A DNA stretch of 34,526 nt from Mycobacterium gordonae (lineage in GTDB: Bacteria; Actinomycetota; Actinomycetes; Mycobacteriales; Mycobacteriaceae), in assembly GCF_001417955.2 (NCBI RefSeq), contig NZ_LKTM01000351.1, positions 1-34,526 of the forward strand. The letters run 5' to 3'. A program made the position numbers and the translations under genes. The notes below the pieces were generated by a model. The model saw nothing but the letters and a program-made list of their open reading frames with translations, was not told the origin of the DNA and did not search any database. Shown here one piece after another: positions 21,823 through 31,000 of this stretch (positions are counted from its first letter, which is position 1; the number at the start of each line of letters is the position of its first letter).

Positions 21823-22350
21823 ATGACAGTGCCCAACCCCTACGACGCGCTGCCCGACCTGCCGTCGTTCACCCTGACCTCGGAGTCGGTGACCGACGGA
21901 CAGCCACTGTCCAACTCGCAGGTCAGCGGAATCATGGGCGCCGGGGGCGAGGACGTCAGCCCCCAGCTGAGCTGGTCGGGCTTCCCTGCCGAAACGCGCA
22001 GCTTCGCTGTCACCGTCTACGACCCCGATGCCCCGACGGCATCCGGATTCTGGCACTGGGCGGTGGCCAACCTGCCCGCCGACGTCACCGACCTGCCGGC
22101 CGGCGCCGGCGACGGCAGCGAGTTGCCCGGTGGTGCGCTCACCCTGGCCAACGACGCCGGGCAGCGCCGCTACATCGGGGCCGCACCGCCCCCGGGCCAC
22201 GGTCCGCACCGTTACTACATCGCCGTGCATGCGGTCGATGTCGACAAGCTGGACCTGCCGGAGGACGCCACCCCCGCGTACCTGGGCTTCAACCTGTTTC
22301 AGCACGCGATCGCCAGGGCGGTCATCCACGCGACCTACGAGCAGACCTAA
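21823..22350 (+). CDS. PEBP/YbhB-family protein, Rv2140c-like
   Basis: Protein of 175 residues. Family signatures are ESVTDGQPLSNSQVSG, DVSPQLSWSGFP, YDPDAPTASGFWHW and PPGHGPHRYYIAVHA. The ligand-binding pocket residues (DPDAP and the GxHR turn) are present. The M. tuberculosis homologue lies next to the M20 peptidase, as here. The protein is cytosolic with no signal peptide. It starts 19 bases after the peptidase stop. The family binds phospholipid-like or other small anions; the exact role is unknown. Confidence 0.93.
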   Translation: MTVPNPYDALPDLPSFTLTSESVTDGQPLSNSQVSGIMGAGGEDVSPQLSWSGFPAETRSFAVTVYDPDAPTASGFWHWAVANLPADVTDLPAGAGDGSELPGGALTLANDAGQRRYIGAAPPPGHGPHRYYIAVHAVDVDKLDLPEDATPAYLGFNLFQHAIARAVIHATYEQT

Positions 22351-22359
22351 GAGTCAGCC

Positions 22360-22968
22360 GTGCGCGCCTGCGTGCTCGTCCTGCCCGGCGGCAAGGTGCG
22401 CAGTGACGAGCCGTCGCGCTGGTGGCAGCCGGCCAACCTCCGGATGATGTTGCTGGCACGCGCCCTGCGGCGCCGGCTCGGGTCGGAGGCCGTCGTGCGA
22501 CAGGTCCAGTACCGGTTGCGGGGATGGAACAGCCCGCGGCGGGATCCGGTTCTCGATGCCGACGCCGTGCTGCGCGCCTGCCGGCGGGAGTGGCAGCCGG
22601 AAATCGTTGTGCTGGTTGGGCATTCGATGGGTGGGCGGGTGGCCGCGCAGCTCGCGGCCCAGGGAGGCATCGCGGCGGTGGTGGCACTGGCGCCGTGGTG
22701 GGCGGGGGACAAGGGCGATCTGATTCCGCAGGGCACCCGGCTACTGGTCCTGCACGGCACCGCTGACACCAGGACGGACCCCCGTACTTCCTACGAACAG
22801 ACACGGCGGGCAGGCCGGCGCGGGCTGGACGCTGAGTGGGTGGGTGTCGCGGGTGCGGGACACGCCATGGTTCGTCACTGGCGTCAATGGCACGGCCGCA
22901 CGGCCGATTTCGTCGCCGATTCGGTAGCCGGAAATCATCGCCACGGGCGGTCTGGGCAGCAACAATGA
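22360..22968 (+). CDS. Alpha/beta hydrolase
   Basis: Protein of 202 residues starting at GTG 22360, 9 bases after the PEBP stop. The nucleophile elbow is GHSMGG with S89. The probable acid is D136 (HGTADTRTD) and the base H168 (GAGHAMV). There is no lid domain and no signal peptide. The substrate cannot be inferred. The spacing suggests co-transcription with the two upstream genes. Confidence 0.88.
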   Translation: MRACVLVLPGGKVRSDEPSRWWQPANLRMMLLARALRRRLGSEAVVRQVQYRLRGWNSPRRDPVLDADAVLRACRREWQPEIVVLVGHSMGGRVAAQLAAQGGIAAVVALAPWWAGDKGDLIPQGTRLLVLHGTADTRTDPRTSYEQTRRAGRRGLDAEWVGVAGAGHAMVRHWRQWHGRTADFVADSVAGNHRHGRSGQQQ

Positions 22969-23041
22969 GGAGGCGCCCGTCCGTGCCCGTCGGCGGCTGG
23001 GCGGGGACCGAGGAGCTTCGTCGAGAGCGCATGGAGAGCCG

Positions 23042-23686
23042 ATGACCACCACCGACCGCGTCACCGTCGTCGTAGCCGACGATCACCCGGTAATGCGACA
23101 AGGCGTCGTGCGGGCACTCAAGGCCAGCGGCCGGGTCGACGTGGTCGCGCAGGTCGGCGACGGGCGTGCGGCATTGGACGCCATCAGGAAGTTCCGGCCG
23201 ACGGTCGCACTTCTCGACTACAAGATGCCGGGCCTGGACGGCCTCGAGGTGACCCACGCGATCGCCCGCGACGGCGTGCCCACCAGCGTGGTGTTGCTGA
23301 CGGCTTTCGATGACAGTCCGGTCGTGTTCAAGGCTCTGGCCGAGGGAGCATCGGGTTTCCTGACGAAGGAATCGGACGCCGACGAGATCGTGAACGCCGT
23401 GCTCCGGTGTGCGGGCGGGGAGTCGTACCTGCCGGCCGGGGTGGCGGGTGGCCTGGCCGGGGAAGTCAGACGGCGCGGCAGGGGAGCGACGACCTCGCTG
23501 ACCGAGCGTGAGACCCAGGTGATCACGATGATGGCCGAAGGCATGTCGGTGCCCCAGATCGCCGAGCGACTTCACTTGGCGCGCAGCACAATCAAGACGC
23601 ACGTGCAGTCCCTCTACGAGAAACTCGGCGTATCCGACCGTGGTGCGGCCGTCGCCGAGGCGATGCGGCGTCGACTACTGGAGTAG
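23042..23686 (+). CDS. NarL/FixJ-family response regulator
   Basis: Protein of 214 residues. The receiver domain has the acidic pair D13-D14 (VADDHPVMRQG) and the phospho-acceptor D59 (LLDYKMPGLDG), the switch Thr in LLTAFDD and the Lys in FLTKES. The C-terminal LuxR-type helix-turn-helix (SLTERETQVITMMAEGMSVP, then STIKTHVQSLYEKLGVSDR) binds DNA. GGAGAG precedes the ATG. It converges on the histidine kinase gene with 4 bases between the ends, and that kinase is its likely partner because the HisKA_3 type pairs with NarL regulators. Confidence 0.94.
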   Translation: MTTTDRVTVVVADDHPVMRQGVVRALKASGRVDVVAQVGDGRAALDAIRKFRPTVALLDYKMPGLDGLEVTHAIARDGVPTSVVLLTAFDDSPVVFKALAEGASGFLTKESDADEIVNAVLRCAGGESYLPAGVAGGLAGEVRRRGRGATTSLTERETQVITMMAEGMSVPQIAERLHLARSTIKTHVQSLYEKLGVSDRGAAVAEAMRRRLLE

Positions 23687-23690
23687 GCGG

Positions 23691-24902
23691 TCAGGCGGAC
23701 ACCCGCTCCGGCGCGACACTGGCCCGCAGCGGTAGTTCCACCCGCAGGTGCGCGCCGCCGGGTTCGTCGAGGACCGTCAGAGCTCCGCCGGCGGCCTGAA
23801 CCCGCGCCCGGTGCGAGGCGAGACCGATGTGCCCCTCGGCGAAACGGCGGGCGGCGATGTCGCTGGCGATCCCGATCCCGTCGTCCACCACGTCGACGCG
23901 CGCGACGCCACCGTGCACGGCCAGTTTGACCGTCGCCGAGCTGGCCTGCGAATGACGGGCCACATTGGACACCAGTTCACGGATGACCCCGAACAGGATC
24001 GGGTCGACCGGATTGGGGTCGGGGTAGTCGATGTCGGTCGAGATCGCGATGCCGGAGCGGGCCGCGGCAACCGAGACCAGCTTGTCCACCGCCGCGGCCA
24101 GACCCACCTGTTCCAGCAGTGCCGGGTGCAATTCAAAGGTGGCTTCGCGCAGCAACTGTGACGCTTCCCGCAGACTGTCCAGGGCCTCTTCCAGCGGCGC
24201 GTCCGGGGCGACCTTGAGGAACCCGGCGAGGTCACGGCGGGCCGCCAGCACGTCCTGCAGCGGTCCGTCGTGGATGAACTCCGAGATCTGGCGACGCTCG
24301 GACTGCGAGGCGGTCATCGTCTGAGCCAGCAACTCTTCCCGGGAGGTCGTGAGCCGGGCCATCTCGTCGACGTTGCGCAGTCGGAAGATGACCATCAAAA
24401 ATGCTGTGGCACAGACGAACCCGTACATCATCACGATCAGCGCCACTTCCCAGGCGCCGACCCGCGGCATGATCACCGGGTCCTGCAGCAGCGACGCGGT
24501 GAACACCGCGAGGCTGGTGGCCAATACGGCTCCGGCGCGCCGCAGCGACAACTCGGCGGCCACCAGGCGCGGCAGCAGCGCCATGATCAGCAGCGGCATG
24601 TAGCCGCCGGGTGACAGCAATTTGAAACCGAAGACGGTGGCGACGTCGGCCAGGCCGAGTGTCATCAAGGCGGTGTCGTCTTCGAAATGATGAGGACCGA
24701 GGAATGCGACCAACAGCGCGGCCACGGTGACTACGCCGTACATGCTCAGCAACACCGCCTTGGCCGGTAGCCGGGCGGGATCGCTCGCGATCAGCATCGC
24801 GACGATCATGATGACGAGAACACCGACACGAAGCAGTGATGAGCCCTGTAGTGACCGCAACCGCTGTCTGCGCAGGACCTGCTCGATATCTGGGCTTCTC
24901 AT
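23691..24902 (-). CDS. Membrane sensor histidine kinase, HisKA_3 type
   Basis: Protein of 403 residues from ATG 24902, with AGGTGA upstream. About six membrane segments occupy residues 23-172 with almost no extracytoplasmic domain. H211 in SEFIHDGPLQDV is the phosphorylation site of the HisKA_3 family. The ATP-binding domain has the N box in ELVSNVARHS, VVDDGIGIA and GHIGLASHRARV. Together with the short loops this points to sensing within the membrane. The gene is tail to tail with its regulator instead of in the usual operon, and lies downstream of the PPE gene in the same direction with 99 bases between. Confidence 0.93.
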   Translation of the reverse strand: MRSPDIEQVLRRQRLRSLQGSSLLRVGVLVIMIVAMLIASDPARLPAKAVLLSMYGVVTVAALLVAFLGPHHFEDDTALMTLGLADVATVFGFKLLSPGGYMPLLIMALLPRLVAAELSLRRAGAVLATSLAVFTASLLQDPVIMPRVGAWEVALIVMMYGFVCATAFLMVIFRLRNVDEMARLTTSREELLAQTMTASQSERRQISEFIHDGPLQDVLAARRDLAGFLKVAPDAPLEEALDSLREASQLLREATFELHPALLEQVGLAAAVDKLVSVAAARSGIAISTDIDYPDPNPVDPILFGVIRELVSNVARHSQASSATVKLAVHGGVARVDVVDDGIGIASDIAARRFAEGHIGLASHRARVQAAGGALTVLDEPGGAHLRVELPLRASVAPERVSA

Positions 24903-25001
24903 GGGGTCACCTAACGTAGCCGCGCACACTGCCTTTGCGAAATGTACAACGGCCTGGCGCCAATTCGCTCCGGTGAAACCCGGATCAGAAAGGTCCACGG
25001 C

Positions 25002-28000
25002 TCACCGCGAGAAGAAGTTGTTGAAGAATCCGGACAGCTCGGTGCCCACGTTCCCGACACCGGAAAGGGTGTCGCCGATATTGGCCAGACCCGAGGCCAG
25101 TCGGCCGTCGTTCAGGTAGCCCGAGTTCCCCGGTCCTCCGTCGTTGCTGAGTCCTGATGTGTCCGCGAAGCCATTGAACAGGCCCGACGCCGCGCCGTCG
25201 GCGGAGTTGAAGAAGCCCGATGCACCCCCGCCGCCGGAGTTGAAGAATCCTGACGACGGGTCCGTCGAGGTGTTGAAGTAGCCCGGATTCTGTTGGTAGG
25301 CAAAGCCGAAGGTGTACGGGCCCACCGTGCCGCTGCCCGGGAAATCGAAGGTCTGGCCGAAGGTTTCGGCTATCTCGGTTTCCGAGAGCAGTATGGTCGG
25401 GCTGATCGTCCAGCCGCCGATGCTGTCGTTGTAGACCGTCGTGGTCACCGTCGAGCACCGGTAGAACGGGTACTCGTACCACGGGTAGCACACCGTCTGC
25501 TGCAGCTGCACCTTGATCGGGATGTCGGAGATGTTGAACTCGTCCAGGGTGATCGCGTTGATGTGGCCCGTGACCGGTACCTCGAGGGGTGCGTTCACGT
25601 CATAGTGCCAGGGGATCGCGGGAATGGTCGAGGAGTAGCCGACGGAGTCCAGACCCTGGTAATCGCCTCGCCACAACAGGCCGTTGCTGTAGCTGCCGGT
25701 GATGAACGCGCCGGTGTCGACATTGCCGGCGTTGGCCAGGCCGGTGCTGGAGTTGCCCGTATTGAACAATCCGGTATTCAAGCTGCCGGGATTGAACAGC
25801 CCGGTGTTGTAGTTGCCGGGGTTGAAGCTGCCGGTGTTGGTGGAACCGGCGTTGTAGCTCCCGGTGTTGTAGTTGCCGATGTTCGCGACGCCGGTGTTGG
25901 CGGTGCCGGTGTTGAACAGGCCGGTGTTGTAGTTGCCGGAGTTGGCGATGCCCCAGTTCCCGTCACCGGAGTTGAAGAGGCCGACGTTGTTGTCGCCCGA
26001 GTTGAACAGGCCGACGTTGTCGCCGCCGGAGTTCAGTGGGCCGAAACCGATTTGGCCGGTACCGGTGAGCCCGATACCGATGTTGCCCTGGCCGGTGTTG
26101 CCGAATCCGATGTTGCCCGTGCCGATGTTGCCGCTGCCCAGGTTGTGGCTGCCGAGATTGCCGCCGCCCAGGTTGTGGTCGCCGAGGTTGCCGTTGCCGA
26201 CGTTGAGATTGCCGACGTTGGCGAAGCCCAGGTTGTAGTCGCCGAGATTGGCCGCGCCCACATTGAGCTGACCGCCGTTCGCCAGTCCCACGTTCAGCAC
26301 CGTGCCGGTGGGGCCGTCGCGGAACATGCCCGCCAGGTCGGTGCCGACGTTGGCGATGCCGGAGACGTTGGCCGGTGCCGCGGTGTTGAAGACGCCCGAG
26401 ACGGTGTCGCCGAAGTTGAGCAAACCCGATTGCAGCGCGCCGGCGTTGCGGTAGCCGGAGACATCCCCGGACGAGAGGTTGCGGAAGCCGGAGCTGTCGA
26501 CGCCGACGTTGCCGAAGCCCGATGCGGAGCCGGTGCCGGAGTTGAAGAATCCGGACGACGGAGTGATGGTCGAGTTGCCGAACCCGGGCCCGGCGGGTGC
26601 GTTGATCAACGGGATGCTGATGGGACCCACCCCGCCGGATGCGTTGAGTCCCAACACCGTCGAACCGTCCGGGTTGCCGACGTTGATGGCGATCGCGGGC
26701 TGGTCACCGAAGCTGATGAGGATCGGGTCGCCCTTCTCGGCGCCGTAGACACTGATCGGGCCGATGTAGCCGACCACCTCTCCGCCCAGACCGTCATCCA
26801 GGCCGCTGAAGGAGATCTTCGGAATGGTGACTGGGTCGATTTGAACATCGTTGAGGCTCAATGTCATTGGGATGTTGAGCGGGACATCGACCGTGAGGTA
26901 CGCGGGGATCTCCGGCACGGTGATGGCGTAGTAGGCGCCGGTTTGGCCTTGGTTGTCGGCGCGCCAGAGTAGTCCGTTGTTGTTGGTGCCGGTGTTGAAC
27001 AGGCCGGTGTTGGTGTTGCCGGGGTTGGCGATGCCGGTGTTGTAGTTGCCGGGGTTGGCGGGGCCGGTGTTGTGGTGGCCGGGGTTGTAGTTGCCGGTGT
27101 TGGTGTTTCCGGTGTTGGCCAGGCCGGTGTTGTTGTTGCCGGTGTTGGCGATGCCGGTGTTGTTGGTGCCGGTGTTGAACAGGCCGGTGTTGGTGTCACC
27201 GGGGTTGGCGATGCCGGTGTTGTGGTTGCCGGAGTTGGCGATGCCCCAGTTGCCGTCGCCGGAGTTGAAGAAGCCGATGTTGTTGGTGCCGGTGTTGAAC
27301 AGGCCGATGTTGTTGGTGCCGTTGGTCAGTGGGCCGAGGCCGAGTTGGTTGGTGCCGGTCAGGCCGATGCCGATGTTGCCGGTGCCGGTGTTGCCGAAGC
27401 CGATGTTGTGGGTGCCGGTGTTGGCGCTGCCGAGGTTGGCGGTGCCGGTGTTGCCGCTGCCGAGGTTGTGGTCGCCGAGGTTGCCGTTGCCGCAGTTGAG
27501 GTTTCCGGTGTTGCCGAAGCCGGTGTTGTAGATGCCGGTGTTGGCCAGGCCGGCGTTGATGGCGGTGCCGGTGGTGCTGTCGCGCAGGATGCCGGCGAGG
27601 TTGGTGCCGGTGTTGAGGGCTCCGGAGACGTGGCCGGTGGCGGTGTTGTAGAGGCCGGAGACGGTGGTGCCGTAGTTGGCCAGGCCGGATTGCAGGGTTC
27701 CGGCGTTGCGGTAGCCCGAGACGGTGGTGGTGGCCTGGTTGCGGAAGCCGGAGGTGTCGGTGCCGGTGTTGGCGAACCCGGAGGCCGCGCCGGTGCCGGA
27801 GTTGAAGAATCCCGAGGACGGGGTGGTGGTCGAGTTGCCGAACCCCGGAGCCGCCGGAACATCGAGGAAGGTGATGTCGATCGGTCCGATTCCGCTGTTG
27901 ATGGCGATCGGAATGGAGGTGTCCGGACCGCCGATCGAGGCAGTGACGACCGGCAGGACTCCGGTGATCGCCGGCACGGAAATGGTGCTGAAGGTGACGC

Positions 28001-31000
28001 TGAGATACGACGATCCCAGGACGCTGATCGTGATCGGTTTGATGGTAACGGGATTGACGACGACGTCTGCGAGTCCCACCATGATGGGAATATTGACCGG
28101 AATCTCGAAATCCAGTTCCAGCGGCGAGAATTCGGGTATGTGGATGCCGGCGTGGAAACCGTATAGCCCTTGGTAATCGCCTCGCCAGAAGAATCCGTTG
28201 CTGTAGTTGCCGGCATTGAACGCACCGGTATTGACGTCGCCGGTGTTCAGCAGACCCGTGTTGTAACTGCCGGGGTTGACGAAACCGGTGTTGTAGTCGC
28301 CCGAGTTGAAGCCGCCGGTGTTCGCGCTGCCGAGGTTGTAGCTGCCCGTGTTATAGCTGCCTGGGTTGGCCAGCCCGGTGTTGGCGGTGCCGGCGTTGAA
28401 CACTCCCGTGTTGTAGTCACCCGGGTTACCGATGCCCGTGTTGCCGCTGCCGGGATTCCACAGGCCCGCGTTGTAGCTGCCGGCGTTGCCGATGCCGTGG
28501 TTGCCGATGCCCGCGTTCCCGATGCCGCGATTTGCGTTGCCGGAGTTACCGATTCCGATGTTGCCGGTGCCGGAGTTGAACAGGCCGACGTTGCCGGTGC
28601 CGGAGTTGAACAGCCCGAGATTTCCGGTGCCGGAGTTCAGCGCACCGAAGCCGACTTCACCGTTGCCGGTCAGGCCGATGCCGATGTTGCCCTCGCCGGA
28701 GTTGGCGAAGCCGACATTGGCGTTGCCGGTGTTCGCGAAACCGAGGTTGCGGTCGCCCGCGTTTGCGAACCCGCGGTTGTGGTCCCCGACGTTGGCGGCA
28801 CCGAAGTTGTGCTCACCCAGGTTGCCGGAGCCGACGTTGTGCATGCCGTGGTTTGCGAAGCCCAGGTTGACGCTGCCGATATTCGCGCTGCCGACGTTGT
28901 GGTTGCCGATGTTTGCGCTGCCGACGTTGTAGTCGCCGACGTTCCCGCTGCCCAGGTTGATGCTGCCGTCGTTGGCGAAGCCGAGGTTCGAGACCGCGAA
29001 TTCGCCGAACAGTCCGGCCAGGTCGCTGCCCCGGTTGGCCACGCCCGAAATGTCGGCTGCCGTGTTGAGGTCCAGCGTGCTGGTGTTGAGCAGGCCTGAC
29101 ATCGTGTTTCCGAGATTCGCCATGCCCGAGATCAGGTCGCCGACGTTCTTGACGCCCGAGATGCCGGCGCCGCCGGATCCGACGTTGAAGAAGCCGGAGT
29201 TGTTGGCGCCGATGTTGGCCAGTCCCGAGGCACTGCCGGTGCCGGAGTTGAAGAAGCCGGACGATGGGACGCCGGTCGAGTTACCGAATCCCGGGCTCGC
29301 CGGGATGTCGATCAGCGGGATGACGACGGGACCGATCGAACCCGTCCCGTTCAGGCTGATGGCGGTGGTCGGCCCGCCGAGAGTCACCTCGATGGCGGGA
29401 AGGGAGATCACGATATTGCCGAACGTGATCGGGCCGACGCTCAGAGCCTGCGTCTCTCCGGTGCTCAGGACGTTGATGTCGGCGGTGTATTTGGGGATGG
29501 TGAAGCCCTGGACGGTCAGGGTGCCCAGGGTTGCGCTGACCGGGATGTTGATCGGGATGGTGATGCCGGCGTCGACCGGAATGGCGGTGTCGGGCAATGA
29601 CACGGTGTAGCTGTAACCGATCAGTCCCTGGTAGTCACCGCGCCACAGCAGCCCGTTGCTGTAGTTCCCGGCGATGAACGCTCCGGTGTTGACGTTGCCC
29701 GCGTTGGCCGCGCCGGTGTTGTAGTGGCCGGTGTTCGCCAGGCCCGTGTTGTAGGAACCGGGGTTGAAGCCGAGCGTGTTGAAGCTGCCGGTGTTGAAGC
29801 TGCCGGAGTTGTAGTCGCCGGCGTTGCCGAAACCGGTGTTGACCGCACCGGCGTTGACGGCGCCGGTGTTGATGTCGCCGGCGTTGAGCAGGCCGGTGTT
29901 GAGGTGACCGCTGTTGCCGATTCCCCAGTTGCCGTTGCCGGAGTTGCCGATTCCGACATTGCCGGTGCCGGAGTTGAACAACCCGGTGTTGGCGGTTCCC
30001 GAGTTGAGCAGGCCGTTGTTGGCGCTGCCGGAATTCATTGCGCCGAAACCGATTTCACCGTTGCCGGTGAGCCCGATGCCGATGTTGTCGTTGCCGGTGT
30101 TGGCGATGCCGATGTTGAAGTCGCCGCTGTTGGCGATGCCATTGTTGGAGTTGCCCCAGTTGGCGAATCCGCGGTTGTGGTCGCCGATGTTGGCCCGGCC
30201 GATATTGTGCTGACCCAGGTTGGCCGAACCGAAGTTGTGTGCGCCGAGGTTGCCGAAGCCGGCGTTGAGGTTGCCGACATTGCCGCCGCCGATGTTGACG
30301 TCCCCGCGGTTGCCGATGCCGAGGTTGTAGTCGCCGACGTTGCCGAAGCCCGCGTTGAGCGAGCCGACGTCGGCCAGGCCCAGGTTGTATGACGTTGTCC
30401 CCGTGACGTTGTCGCGGTACCAGCCGGCGATGTCGGTGCCGAAGTTGGCCACTCCTGAAACATCAGCAGGCGACCCGACGCCGGTGTTGACGACGCCCGA
30501 CATGGTGTCGCCCAGGTTGGCCACGCCGGACAACAAGGAGCCGACGTTCCGGAAGCCCGATACGTCGCCCGACGCGAAGTTGCGAAAGCCGGAACTGCCC
30601 GCGCCGACGTTGGCAAAACCCGATGCGGCCCCGGTGCCGGAGTTGAAGAAGCCCGATGACGGACTGGTCGTGGAATTGCCGAATCCCGGAGCGCCGCCGA
30701 AGTCGATGAGCGTCAGGTCCGCAGGCCCGAGACTGGCATAGGCCGGTATGACGATCACGGTGGAGCCGTCGGTGTTTCCGATCTGAATCGCCGGGGTGGG
30801 CCCGGTCGCGTACACGGGCGGAATGGTGAGGGAGTTGACGGTGCCCTCGAGCACCGGGATGGGCCCGAGCGCGACGGTGGTGCCGAACGGGATGTCTTCG
30901 ATTGTGATGCCGTGGTAGACGGTGGTCGTGAAGCTGCCGCTGACCGGCACATTCACCGGAATGGTGGTGGTCAGATTCAACGCGATCTCGGGGACGTGAA

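Noticed and set aside
22322..23602. 426-codon minus-strand frame opposite the hydrolase and the response regulator
   Set aside because: It opposes two genes with clear catalytic and receiver motifs and lacks any domain.
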